A stretch of DNA of 64,000 nt from Paracyclopina nana (GCA_019096065.1 JAGUCH010000003.1:6138001-6202000), one strand, 5' to 3'. Shown: positions 32,452-43,700, counted from the first letter of the stretch. Program-made: numbers and translations. Notes: generated by a model not told the origin, from the letters alone.

Positions 32452-32546
32452 CAGGGCGCGATCTGAGTTTTTTGTTGCACTTGCCCAGCTTGGTTGCGGG
32501 CGAGCCAATTTCGGGGATTCTGTGCGCTGGATATCTGGCCACTGCC
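32452..32546 (-). repeat. Right terminal inverted repeat of the foldback element
   Basis: Inverted copy of 25213-25307, perfect over the outer 51 bp (32496-32546), followed immediately by the second GATAAATC. Confidence 0.88.
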
Positions 32547-32691
32547 GATAAATCGGCAAAACCTTATATTCAGCAAAAGCTGAGTAAGATATTCACGAAA
32601 CCCTCTATTATTTACAGCCCTGTTTTGAACAGGCCTTTGTTATAATATACATGAAAATATACGAAATTGTGTCATTATCAAAGTTGATAAG

Positions 32692-33212
32692 CTGCACACA
32701 TCAACCTGAGGGCTACTGTAACCCAGAAAAAATTGCCCACCCAAAATATATACATATTCTGAGAGCTTATACTATGGGGGTTTGTTTGGCGGTAATTTTA
32801 AAATCCTGGCCTAGCGCTTCCCATACTTCTAGTGCCGAAATTATGGACTTAGTCAGATTTTACGTCTTTAAGTACCCTCATTAAAATTGCACGATCTATA
32901 TTAATTCATTTCATAAGAAAATTGCTAGCATGCCCTGGAATTGAGATATTGCGGTGGCAGTTTTCTTTATTGTCAAATGGCATGAATTCAATATCTCTTC
33001 ATCATCGGCCGATCTGACCAATATATCTCAATCCAGGGCATCCTAGCGATTTTCTTATTAAGTAAAGAAGATACATCTTGCCATTTTAGTGGGGGTATTA
33101 TAGCAGGAAAAATTCGACCAACTCAATGCTCTTGGCACTAGAAGTTTTTTTAAATTTTATGTAATAGGAAGCGGTAGGCCAGGATTTTTAAATTACCACC
33201 AAATGAACCCCC
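32692..33212. repeat. Palindromic (foldback) repeat, left and centre part, split by the Gypsy element
   Basis: The left arm (32692-~32835, starting CTGCACACATCAACCT) is an inverted copy of ~33135-33212 continued by 47132-47219 on the far side of the Gypsy element. An inner stem pairs ~32911-32940 with ~33031-33058 (AGAAAATTGCTAGCATGCCC and complement). The split arm gives an internal empty-site reference for the Gypsy insertion. Confidence 0.85.
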
Positions 33213-33457
33213 TGTAGCAGGGAGCGTGTCGGCCTACGGGTCGACCGCTCGCTGCGCACGCTCGCCTCGGGCGCGCGGTAGTATAACGAGTAGTTTAGTG
33301 TGATCATCAGTAAAGGAAATAAATTCACCGTATTGACACGTGTTGTCTACGGCCCAAGATTGACCTCTGCTAGCCTTCCAGGCCCGTCCCCGCTAGACGT
33401 AGCCTAGATCCGAGTATTGGCTTGATAAGTCACAGTTGTATATCTCGACCTACTACA
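33213..33457 (+). repeat. 5' LTR
   Basis: 245 bp, TGTAG...CTACA, differing from the 3' LTR at three single bases. The segment after CCTCGGGCGCGCGGTAGTATA probably carries the transcription start. Confidence 0.96.
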
Positions 33458-33459
33458 GA

Positions 33460-33476
33460 TGGCGCGGGTCGTTGGA
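33460..33476 (+). promoter_or_regulatory. Primer-binding site candidate
   Basis: TGGCGCGGGTCGTTGGA starts 2 bp after the 5' LTR and begins with TGG, the complement of a tRNA CCA end. I cannot name the tRNA. Confidence 0.6.
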
Positions 33477-34290
33477 CCTGTGATTTCATCACACCACTAC
33501 TAAGTACATCCTGCCGGAAACTAAGTGCTAAGTATACAGTACAATAAAAAGGGAAAATTAAATAATGTGCTGCTCAATGCTCGAAAGTCAACTGCCACAT
33601 ATGAACCTACGTTCAAGCCACGATATGGAGATTAAAAAGAGATTGCAATGCTAAAGCATAAAAAGGCAGTTGACTATAAACGGTGCTGATGGCAAGAAAG
33701 TAATAAGAGCTCAGACCAGAGCAACTAAAGGGGACAGAAATCACTCTGCAAAGGTTGCAGCTGCAGGTGATTAAATAACAATCAAAAAGCAATTGATGTG
33801 GGGGGACAATGGTCGAATGGCCGGGACTGCTAACACCAGTTGCAAGCTATTTTGATTCCAGTGAATGCTGGAGCCGGCCACCCCACAAAAATGTGCAAAT
33901 AAAAGGGGTTGAGCAGAAAGAGTAAGCTGATCACGTGGTGACCAAATGACCCGGCAATCTGGTCAACAGCTGTGAGCTGTTATGAGCTGTCACCATGTGA
34001 CAATCATTGTTCAAATAAACAGATCGACGAGAAATGTGACACCGACGTGGCATTTTGGTGGTCAGCAAATAATATTAATCAATGTCACGCCACCCCTTTG
34101 CAGCAGATCCTGCGAGCGATGTGGCGGATATATAAAGCCACGCTGGTGGGGAATAGCTATCAGTTCCTTTCGAGCTTTCCCCCGGATAACAGTACTAGCA
34201 ACACACTTGCAATTAAAACTAAACCACCATGGTAATTATAACTTAGTCACACTCTCGTTGCAATCGTAGCTTACTCTTCTCGCCCATATA
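33477..34290 (+). other. 5' leader of the Gypsy element
   Basis: About 800 bp without a credible frame. A stem closes GTGGGG (near 33799) with CCCCAC (near 33888) around a tRNA-like A-box motif (TGGTCGAATGG). This could be an RNA structure in the leader. Confidence 0.4.
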
Positions 34291-34678
34291 CAGTCTGTCC
34301 GTTCAAAATTGGACGGTATGGGAATCTAAACTTTGTGTCACATATTCAAGAAATACAGGACTTACAAATGATATCGTTAGAAAGATTGAGTCTTTCCCCA
34401 TCTTTTTTGTAAAAATAGAAAAATCAATTTAAACGGGAAAAACCGAGAAAATTCAATTTTCTCAAGGCAACCCAAAAAATTGTCACGAAAAAAACTGATG
34501 CATCATTTATTTTTTGCTGTCACGCGGAATTCATATTAATATTTTTCATTTTGTTTGAAAACAAAAAAGATGTCCAAAGGTTCAAGTTTTCCAATGATAC
34601 CCATTACGCCTCGAAATTCATGAATTCATAGCACAAACTTTTGATTCCCGCACCGTCCAATTTTGAACAGACAGACTG
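34291..34678. mobile_element. Tc1/mariner-like MITE (388 bp) in the Gypsy leader
   Basis: The ends CAGTCTGTCCGTTCAAAATT and the complement of AATTTTGAACAGACAGACTG are inverted repeats of ~27 bp with one mismatch. TA lies on both sides (34289-34290 and 34679-34680). CAGT termini and a TA duplication are typical of Tc1/mariner. There is no coding capacity. Confidence 0.88.
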
Positions 34679-34740
34679 TATAGTCCCAGCCATCAGCCCA
34701 CGATATAGCTGCTGCGGTAGCCCAAGAGGTCAACCACCAA

Positions 34741-35673
34741 ATGAGGGCGAACGCTGCCATCCAGCGTCGACCCCAGCAACTCCAGCTGCTCCGTGAGACG
34801 GACAGCCGATCCTTCCAGCAATGGCGCATGCACGTTGAGTGTCAATTTGACACCTCGGCGGAGCCGGAGCGCATGAAGAAGACCCTGATCAAGTCATCCA
34901 TCATAGGCCTCGCACTGGAGATGATCAACTCCATTGACAAGAAACCCGACGATGACACCTACACGTTCAGACACTATCTTGACGACCTCAAGCGGGCCTT
35001 CGTGGACGAGTCAGCCCAAGAGGCTGCAAGGGTAGCCTACGACACCGCCGCCCAGGACCTGCACGAATCCGTCATGACATGGGCGGCCCGCCTCAAATCA
35101 CTCTACCTGAGGGCTTTCGCCAACGATGCGACGCGATGCGCCCAAGTCGAACGGGACCCCGAGATCATACGGAAGTTCACCATCCATCTGCGGGACCCCC
35201 AGACGCGTTGGCTGGTGATTGCCAGCAAGTACAACACCCTGGCAGAGGCCGCCGCTAATGCGTCCTCTAAGGAATGTCTGGTCGGGTTGGCCGGTGGTAA
35301 AGCCAACCCTCTGGGACAAGCGGGCATCATGCAAATGACCCTGGACGCCCCTCAGGATCAACCCGACGTGGCCAGAATCATCGTGGCCCTAGGCGACCGA
35401 GCCAATATGAGATGCTATGGCTGTGGTGGCTACGGCCATCTCAAGGCGCAATGCACCAACAACCGTCAACCCGCCCAACGAGGTCGAGGGGGCTTCCGGG
35501 GCCGAGGACGTGGAGGCCGCGGCCGAGGCAGCGGCGGGCCGTACTCAACAGCGCCGCCCGTTTCGCCGCAAGAGTATAACAAATACTGCAATGCGGCCAT
35601 CGCGCACGTGGCCAACACCTCTGTGGACGCCTACACCTGGGAGGCGCCAAAAAACGGAGCCAGCCGGTCCTAA
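34741..35673 (+). CDS. gag: Gypsy gag polyprotein
   Basis: The open frame gives 310 residues. A helical capsid-like region is followed by one CCHC zinc knuckle (CYGCGGYGHLKAQC, about residues 222-235) and an RGG-rich nucleic-acid-binding tail. This is the standard layout of LTR-element nucleocapsid. The frame is intact. The MITE in the leader ends 62 bp before the ATG and blocks any N-terminal extension. Protease lies in another frame downstream. Confidence 0.92.
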   Translation: MRANAAIQRRPQQLQLLRETDSRSFQQWRMHVECQFDTSAEPERMKKTLIKSSIIGLALEMINSIDKKPDDDTYTFRHYLDDLKRAFVDESAQEAARVAYDTAAQDLHESVMTWAARLKSLYLRAFANDATRCAQVERDPEIIRKFTIHLRDPQTRWLVIASKYNTLAEAAANASSKECLVGLAGGKANPLGQAGIMQMTLDAPQDQPDVARIIVALGDRANMRCYGCGGYGHLKAQCTNNRQPAQRGRGGFRGRGRGGRGRGSGGPYSTAPPVSPQEYNKYCNAAIAHVANTSVDAYTWEAPKNGASRS

Positions 35674-35739
35674 GGGACCGGCAGTCAACTGAACCCTCCA
35701 TCACCTCGCCAAACACCTTCACGGCTGCCAAAGCCAAAT

Positions 35740-36055
35740 CATTCCTCACCCATATTTCCAAAATAAACAAATCTTATGTGTCAAAGTTCCAATCCGAATT
35801 AACAACGTAAAGGCAAGAGCCCTCATCGATAGTGGGAACACGTGGAGGTCTGTCATCTCCTCCACACTTGCTGCAAAGCTGGGGTTCTCCAAAACCCAAC
35901 TTTCGCCTTTGGCCGGGGAAACCGTCAACACGGCTGGAAAGAACCAATCGCTGGAGATATTGGGCAAAGTACCCAAAACTCTTATGCTCCACATTGGTAC
36001 GTACCCGCAACCTTTCAAGTTCCGGCCCGCCGTTATAGCCAATTTGACCATGGAC
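35740..36055 (+). pseudogene. pol: Gypsy protease domain, 5' fragment of pol
   Basis: The frame contains ALIDSGNTW, a retroviral-type aspartic protease active site (D-S-G), followed by a flap-like glycine-rich region. The frame differs from gag, so a frameshift or separate initiation would link them. The reading is cut at 36055 by the 1228-bp insertion and continues in the same frame at 37284. Confidence 0.82.
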
Positions 36056-37283
36056 CCCACCGGAATCTTCGAATTGTACATAGTTCAAATTGAACTGTGA
36101 CACAACTGTGGAAATTTTGAAATGTACACAGTTAGGTAAGGGTTGTTATAGAAATGTGACAGATCTGTGAAATTGTTCTGTACATAGAAGAAAAATTTTG
36201 AAATGTGAACTAACTGTGTACATTTAGAGCACAATATGTCGATTTCTTATTGTTTTAGAAATGTGACAAGCAACTGTGACACAACCATGCATATATCAAT
36301 TTTTTTGTTCTCTGAAACTACTATGGAGCAAAGAAGCTGGAAAATGATGATGTTGCTTTAAAATGTGAAGTAACCATGATTTGATTTGTGACTGATGTAT
36401 TAAATAACCATGAAATTTATTCATTTTGAATCTATGAAATAACTTTTTTTCAAGTCATGAAACTACCATGCAAAATACAATAATTTTAGTAGTTTTTCAG
36501 TTACTAAAAATGTTCAGAGATGGCGGTGTCATCTTAGCATTACATCTTTGATTGAAACATATTACACAAATCCATTCACATGTACTATTAATTGGAAAAC
36601 TCAATTGAGAGTATCCTATGAAGGCAATTCCTTAACTGTTCTAATGCTATCAATTTATCTTTTATTACAAAAAACAAGTAAACACAAAAAATGCTCAATA
36701 GGCTTATTGGTTGCCAAAATTGATGTAAGCTCATTATTTGATTATTATTCTTAAATTAAACAGGCCAAGTTTAATCTGAACTATATCATAACATGTGATG
36801 TCATTGACATTGATATTTTGGATTAAGACTGAAGATGAGTTCAGGTACATACATTTGTGCTGATAGGCCAATATTTATGAGGAATATCCCTTGACTCATT
36901 CAAGCTTGAGGTCACAATTCCAAATTTTGAAATGTGAAATGACTGTTGCTCTTAATTCTTTAAGTTATGCTTGCATGGTTGTTTAACACTTTGGTTACAA
37001 TTTGTATCACATCTACATCACAGATCGGATCAGACAGAAATTTTTGGCCGGACTGTAACCTGAAATAACCATGAGAACAGATAAATAACAGTACCAATTT
37101 TAATAGTTGTTTAAGAGTACAGTAACATAACGTCTTAACAGTTGTTTACCCTTCTATGTCATAGAAGGCTTTTGAAATGTAAGCGTCACATGAACCTAAT
37201 GTAAACAGTAACATCACATTTTTGCTTTCGCGACCCTTCTGTTCTGTGACACAAATGTGACTGAACTTAACAATTCCGGTGGG
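36056..37283. mobile_element. 1228-bp non-autonomous element with 4-bp target duplication, family unknown
   Basis: The termini CCCACCGGAAT and ATTCCGGTGGG are inverted repeats, and GGAC stands on both sides (36052-36055 and 37284-37287). The flanking pol sequence is in the same frame on both sides, which confirms the borders. The interior is AT-rich and non-coding, with many variants of CTGTGACACAACTGTG and AAATGTGAA. The CCC terminus recalls piggyBac, but the target is not TTAA. I cannot place it in a superfamily. Confidence 0.83.
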
Positions 37284-37577
37284 GGACATCAACCTGTCGG
37301 GGCCCTTCATGAAGGCTCATGATATAGATCAGCTTCATAGTGCCAACTCCTTGCGCATTCAAGGACGAATGATAAAGTTGGCAGGGGGGACACTAGACAA
37401 AAACGATAATCGCGCAATCGATGTCCATGCAGTCTACGTGCGGGGCGAAGCAACAGTAGCCCCAATGTCCTGTTGCGCCATCCCTGCGAAAATCCCTACT
37501 TGGCACCGATCGCCACACGTAGATGGAATCATCGAGGGATCAGGGGACTTTATGGAAGCCACAGAGCTCCACCCATG
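37284..37577 (+). pseudogene. pol: Gypsy pol fragment between protease and RT
   Basis: The open stretch encodes the protease-RT linker, with NLSGPFMKAHDIDQLHS near its start. It is cut at 37577 by the Transib insertion. Both borders are in frame with the neighbouring pol pieces. Confidence 0.8.
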
Positions 37578-37612
37578 CACAGTGGGGCAGATGCTATCCG
37601 AAAATTCGCATT
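37578..37612 (+). repeat. Transib terminal inverted repeat, distal to the transposase start
   Basis: 35 bp, perfect inverted match to 40748-40782, beginning with the heptamer CACAGTG. Confidence 0.95.
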
Positions 37613-38060
37613 CAATTTTTTTCCGTCAAGCGGGATAGGCCTAAAAATAGGCCTCAGAATTCTTAAAACTTTTTTAAACTAAATTTGTTCCCATCAAACT
37701 TTAGATGATTTTTTGGAAAGTTGAGACCCTAAAATTTAGCTTTTTAAGTATGATAGTTGATTTTCATCAAGCTCAAAGGCCCCAAAAGATGGCTTGAATA
37801 GCTGGTACTTTTAAGCACTTGGTGCGCTGCTCCGGATCAATTCGTTTTGACAATTTTGGTGAAATTCAACAGTAAACAGGCTAATGATGATTTCAAAATT
37901 GGTTTTGAGTGCTACTTTTTGCAACTTGTCAAGAAAAAGTCATTCAAAGTTAGAGGTTGGGAGGCATTTTTTATTTATAAATTTTCCGTCAACTAAAGTC
38001 AGCTGCTCAGCTGAGTTGACTCATGAAGTAGTCACCGCCGTCGTTTGCTGAAGTCAGCTC

Positions 38061-40327
38061 TTAATTTTCGTCGTCGTCATCATTTTCATCACATATCGCC
38101 GCAACATCACCATTTTCATCAATATCATCATTGTCAGCCTCATCCATGTCATCATCAGAGCTAACAAGTAAGTCTACTTCGGGAGCTTTGCACAATGCCA
38201 AAACCTCGGGAGGAATGGGCCTCTTTGATCTCATTTTTGATTTCTGTGATGCAAAATAGCCTAATATTATTGGATCTGATCTATCCATAGCCCTATTGAA
38301 GACGTCTTGTGCCCTTTCCTGACGAGACATTTGCCTAGCATGATGCAGCTCTGAGTATTTTATATCCTTGTTCGCTCCCTCTGATCCCTCTTCTGATAGC
38401 ATTCCACAGGTAATGGTTGGTGGCAATGCTCTCAAAATATCCTCTCCATGGACTAGGATTTTGTGCACAGATGGTGGGATTTTGTACCAGCTGCAGTGCT
38501 GCAGGTAAATGCTGAAGATCTGCTTGCACTTATCACCAAACAAAGCTGGATCCAGAGGCAAATTGCAGGCCATTGCAATCCAGATGAAATGCAGTCCCTT
38601 GACTAGCTCAACTGGCACATCACAAACCTGGGCAAAAACCTCCGAATTTTCGTAGCATCTGAAAACAGAAGTCCAAGATGAAGTTCTAAGCTTTATTTAT
38701 TAATGCAAAACTAACATTAAATGCAATTTACCTTCTAGCTGTATTTCCAGTGTTGCTTGTGCCTGCACCACTATCTCTGGGCTCGCCAATCCTTACCCCA
38801 ATTGCTTCTAGGAGCTTATCATGGATCACCTGTTTCATTTCCTTCCTGAGTTCTCTATTTATGGCACCTCTGCACTGCCATTTCTTGAACTTTTGGTTGT
38901 AACCCATGTTCAAGATGAACTCGAATGACCTAAGCCCAAAATGAAGTATGGACAAGCACATAAGATTGTATGCCTCTGGATTGATGACAAAAATCTGCTC
39001 TGGGTCGGACATTTGGCAAGGTGTGGCATAGCAAAAAGGACAACTTTGAGAGCTTGGATTGTCCATCCTATGGTTGATCACTTTTTGGTCACAAAGGCAG
39101 AAGAAACCTTTGAAGTGGATCTCTACTTGAGGAATCCATTGAAAAGGGGTAAGTTCTTCTTCTTCTTTCTTGAGCCTTTCAATCTCAGTGTCCAAATTCT
39201 CCTTATTTTCAGGGACAAACCAATAACAGAGTGGCCTGCAAGCTTGAGGAGAATTGGCCAATCCATTTGTAAAAAGTAGGCATGACTTTCCATTGCACTC
39301 TGCTATCATTTGCAATGGAACCATGTGGCTAGCAAGTAGTGCTCCATCTTGGGCTGAAGAAGAGCTAGCCTGATTGAACTGGCCATAACCACGAGATCCA
39401 TCAAGGCCATATTTATAGATGAAAGTGACCTTGACATGGCCTTGCAGAGAAAGGTCGTACAGCTTCAAGTTTGTGTCCTTATCATCCAAAATTCGCAGTG
39501 CTGTGTGTTCCAATGTGGCTTTTAGGGAAGCACAGACTTTATTCTCAGAATAATATATGCCAGTCGGCCTAAGCATTGGCTTTGCTGCTTGAATAGTCTT
39601 GTAGCTAAAAGGAATATCAATGAATCACTTTTCAAAGGGAATGGCCTTTGATTAATTACCTTGGCACAATTTTCCTCTTGGCATACTTATTCACATCCGC
39701 CCTGTACTCACAAAACCTCTTACGAGAATAACGACGCTCAAACAGCACAGCAAGGGCAACATCTGGAGTCATTTCTGGATCAGCTTGAAGCTGCTCAACT
39801 ACGAATCCAGCATCATAATGGCCCATTTTTCGGAAATTTTGTGCTGCAGCTTTGATGACAGCTCCGTCGTGCTTAGCCGAGGCTCTAACCTGCGCAGCTC
39901 CTCGACACTGCTGTGAGATGCTCAAGGAACGAAATGAGATTCTCTTTTTCTTCTTTGGAGGAGCTGATTCGGCCACAAACATGGCATCAGAGTCACTATC
40001 TGGTCCAAGGTCTGCATCAGGAACATTTTGCTCAATCTGAACAGGCTGGTCAGAGTTGCAAAATTCAAAAGAAACTTCAGTGGCAAAAAATTCCGAGTGA
40101 TTTGCCACCATTTTGGCTCGGATCCGATGAGATTTCCTCCAAAAACGCAATAAACTCTCCGAGAAATAGATGACAAACTTTTTGATCTCTGAAAGCTCTT
40201 CATCTTTGAGTTCATCTTTGGTCTTATTCAGTTTAGAAAGCAGACATTTTTCCACATTTTCGCTGAAATTGGGGTCGGATGGAGAAGAATCAACTAAGTT
40301 CCACAAGTCAAGACGATTGAAAGCCAT
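38061..40327 (-). CDS. Transib transposase, RAG1-core-like (3 exons, intact)
   Basis: Exons 40327-39660, 39604-38732 and 38658-38061 join in phase to 712 residues. The RNase H-fold catalytic acids are recognisable: D~291 in KYGLDGS (RAG1 D600), D~395 in FCLCDQKV (RAG1 D708), and the glutamate of SEEGSEGANK at ~603-607 (RAG1 E962). The zinc pair C411/C414 (CPFC) just after the second Asp and H579/H584 (HKILVH) before the Glu have the spacing of the RAG1 ZnC2 and ZnH2 elements. The C-terminus is a run of Asp/Glu/Asn. There is no RING or long RAG1-type N-terminal region. In the family this enzyme nicks next to the CAC heptamer and forms hairpins on flanking DNA, as RAG does. No RAG2-like gene is present. 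Two short introns (55 and 73 bp) suggest it was expressed in this host's splicing system. Confidence 0.93.
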
Positions 40328-40747
40328 TTTAGATGTGCTTCCAAACTTGCGAGTCACGGCGAATCAGCAGCAGCCAAAATCACGGAGATTTTACCGCCAA
40401 AAAAGGACGACGGGATTTTTACGCTTTAAAGATATATTTCTTACTCTCACATACAAAATAAAAAGGCATAATATCACTTAAAAGCCACTCAAATTCCACA
40501 ATTTGCTTTTCAAACGTCTATCTCTCCTGCTGCTGTTGTTGTGGTAGTTGTTGTTGTCATTTTGCTCAGCACTCAGTTATAATAGCATCAACATTAATTT
40601 ACGTCATCTACAGCGTTACCAGATCAGAGCAGCGCGACCAGAGTAATTTTACTCACATGAAAGATGCCAACTTATTTCCGATTGATTATTAACTAAAAAG
40701 TGTCATTTTTAAAGGCTGAATTAGCTTATTTTTCTTGCGCGTCTTCA

Positions 40748-40782
40748 AATGCGAATTTTCGGATAGCATCTGCCCCACTGTG
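40748..40782 (-). repeat. Transib terminal inverted repeat, proximal to the transposase start
   Basis: 35-bp inverted copy of 37578-37612, ending CACTGTG and followed by the duplicated CCATG. Confidence 0.95.
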
Positions 40783-43700
40783 CCATGGCAGCGGGCCCTC
40801 ATCCGGCCCGACGAGAAAGGCAATTGCTTCGTTGGGGTCATCAACACCACTGCTGAGCCCCTCATCATCCGTCACAACACCAGGTACGGACAGGTGGAGA
40901 GTTTGAGACGGGTACCAACCGTGGCCAAACTGGCGGCCGGCAGCTACGTGGCCAAGCTCGAGGGGGCCCAAACTAAGGCCCAGAGCCCGTACACAGCGGA
41001 AATGGCTCAAACCTTCATTCAAGAGTTCGGGCTAGAGGACAATGCCCTTCTGAACACCCCTCAACTGAAAGCCCGTACCTTGGCACTGCTACTGCAATAC
41101 CAGGACACCTTCAGCCTCGACGGGTCCTCGGGCCAGACTGACCTGGCCGAGCACCGCATCGATGTCGTCCCGGGTACCCGGCCCATCAACATCCGGCGGA
41201 GGCCTGTCAACCCGCATCTGCAGACGTCACTAGAAGAGCAAGTCCAGAAGTGGCTCAAGGAAGGCATCATTGTCCCTATACAGTCACCTTGGTGCGCACC
41301 CCTGGTCCCGGTCACTAAGAAGAACGGGAAGACCAGGTGGTGCGTCGACCATCGCGCCCTCAACAAGGTGACCATTGTCGACACGCATCCCATCGGCGAC
41401 ATCCGGGACAACCTCAATCGGCTGGCCCACTCGCAGGTATTCTCCACCTTGGATACCACGGGGGCGTTCCACCACGTCCCCGTGCGGGCTGAGGATGTGC
41501 CCAAAACGGCCTTCGCCGCCAACAACTCCACCTATGCGTTCGCATACATGCCATTCGGGCTCACCAACGCACCCCGAACGTACGCCCGGCTCATCCAGCG
41601 GGTCTTGGAAGGGATTCCTTACGACATCGCCCTGCCATACCTCGACGACGTCTTGATCCACAGCCGCGACGTGGAGTCCCATTTTAACCACCTACGGCGG
41701 GTACTGGACGCCCACCAGCGGGCTGGCCTCAAATTACAGCCATCCAAGTGCCACCTGTTCCGCCGCCGCATCACGTACCTGGGGCACGTCATCACCCCCG
41801 AGGGCCTTTCCGTGGTCCCCGAGTACATCGACGTGGTCAAGAAATGGCCCCTACCGCGCACTCGGCGGCAGCTGCGCATCTTCCTTGGGAAATGCGGCTA
41901 CTACCGATCCTTCATCAAGGACTACCAGAAGGTGGCCAAAGCCCTCACGGACAAACTCAGCAAGGACGAGGATGTCCCTGACACAGCCGAGTTCGAACCG
42001 CCCCTGGAATACGTTGCTGCCTTCGAGGAGCTCAAGAAGCGACTCTGCACGGCACCCATCCTGGCCTTCCCCGACTTCGAGAGCCCTCAGCCGTTCATCC
42101 TGGATACCGACTGGAGCGGCGACAATCAATGTGTGGGGGCCATCCTGTCCCAAGTGCAAGGGGACGGGAAGGAGCGGGTTATCCTCTTTGGGGCCAAGAA
42201 GCTGACACGGAGTCAGGCCAACTACTCCGCCACTCAAGGGGAACTCGCCGCCGTTATCATCTGGCTACGCAAGTGGCGGTACTACCTCCAGTACCGGCCC
42301 TTCATACTCCGCACGGACCACGCCGCCCTGCAATGGATCCGCACCATGGAGGAGCCCCGCAGCATGCTCGCCAGATGGCTGGAAACCATAAGCCAGTTCG
42401 ACTTTAAGGTTGTCCACCGAGCCGGGACCAAGCATGCCAACACCGACGCCCTCAGCCAGGCCAAGCACGTCACCGACACTGAAGGGACTGATGTGTCTAA
42501 CGAGAGCTGTGCAGGCGTCCAAGCCGTGGTAGCCTCCGCCGAGGCCGCTCTTGATGTCGGCAACTCAGCGGAATGGGTCCAAGGACAGACCGAGGACGAA
42601 GACCTGCAGCTCATCCGACAGCTGATTAGTCAGCAAAGCCGACCGGGCCCGGAGCACAAGGAGGCGGCCTCCCACCGGGGCAAGATCCTGTTAGGCCTTT
42701 TTGACAGCCTCTACCTGGACGACCAAGGCCTGCTCAAGTACAAAAAGGAGGAAGGGCAAGGCCGCGAGACCCGCCACCTGGTTATGGTCCCCCGATCATC
42801 TGAAGAAGGCTTGGTGAGGCATGTCCATGAAACCATGGGGCACCAGGGCAGAGACACCACTGTCGATCGGGTCTCGCGCCGATTCTTCATGCCTAACGCC
42901 ACCCGGGTGGCTGCTGAGGTCGTAGCGACCTGCCGTACCTGCCAGAAGCATCAGCCCGAGAGCGACGACCAGCGGCATTCCTTGCATTCCCACCGGGCAG
43001 GTTACCCCTGGCAGCGGGTCGCCATTGACTACGTGGGACCACTCAAGCCGCCGGTCGACGGCCATCAGTACCTGTTTACCGTACGCGACCTCTTCAGTCG
43101 ATGGGTAGAAGCATTCCCGTGTGCTTCAGCCAATGCCGACACGGCCGTGAGGTTCCTGACCTCAGAGATCATCCCGCGCTATGGACTGATGGAAAACCTT
43201 CACTCTGATCGGGGCACCCACTTCACCGCGGCCCTGTTTCAACAAGTGGCCAAGGCACTGGGCGTCCGGCACTCTACTACGCCGGCCTACAACCCCAAAT
43301 CCAACTGGGTCGAACGAGCTCATCGGGACCTCAACGGCCTTCTGGCCAAGCTCGTTTGCGGGTGGCCGTCCCGCTGGAAGGAAGTACTACCGGTGGCCCT
43401 GTTCATCATGCGCACCACCAAATGCCGCATGACTGGCTATGCCCCTTACGAATTGCTCTTCGGACGATCCGCCACCTCGCAACTGGACCTGCTGTTTGGG
43501 GACCCACAGCCGCTGCTAAGAGAGGCCTCCAAGGCCGGGCAAGTTGCCCAAGCCCTCAAGGCCAGGATCAAGGCAGCCCATGAGTGGGCCAGGAAGAACA
43601 TGGCCACCTCGATCAACCGGCAAAGAATGGCCTACCACAAGGACAAAACAACATACGTCCCTGGGCAACAGGTGTGGCTGTACACGCCCACCGTCGCCCG

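Larger units (their letters stand above)
25213..32546. mobile_element. 7.3-kb foldback-like transposon built from satellites
   Basis: The two ends begin with the same sequence in inverted orientation (GGCAGTGGCCAGATATCCAG...), identical for 51 bp and similar for about 95 bp. The flanks are a perfect 8-bp direct duplication, GATAAATC (25205-25212 and 32547-32554), so the whole block moved, or was founded, as one unit. Inside, 110/140-bp tandem repeats point rightwards in the left arm and leftwards in the right arm. The loop holds 158-bp and 169-bp satellites, a minisatellite and three hairpin or TIR insertions. There is no transposase frame, so it is non-autonomous. Drosophila FB and Galileo elements share the plan of long inverted arms made of tandem subrepeats. 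The superfamily cannot be fixed from 8-bp duplication alone. Confidence 0.88.
37578..40782 (-). mobile_element. Complete Transib (RAG1-family) DNA transposon
   Basis: This 3205-bp element has perfect 35-bp terminal inverted repeats beginning CACAGTGGGGCAGATGCTAT. The first seven bases are identical to the V(D)J recombination heptamer CACAGTG. A 5-bp duplication, CCATG, flanks it (37573-37577 and 40783-40787). A 5-bp GC-rich duplication and CAC-type ends are the marks of Transib. The single gene, a three-exon transposase with an unbroken frame, fills most of the element on the minus strand. The insertion sits inside Gypsy pol and the target reading frame is preserved across it. Confidence 0.94.

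Noticed and set aside
33796-33890. tRNA-like fold in the Gypsy leader (GTGGGG/CCCCAC stem with TGGTCGAATGG)
   Set aside because: T-arm and anticodon arm do not form with normal sizes and there is no B box, so it is at most an RNA stem in the leader.
36056-37283. piggyBac assignment for the CCC-ended element
   Set aside because: The duplicated target is GGAC, whereas piggyBac elements use TTAA.
37578-40782. A host RAG locus or domesticated RAG1-like gene
   Set aside because: Perfect TIRs, a target duplication and position inside a young Gypsy element show it is a transposon; there is no RAG2-like partner.
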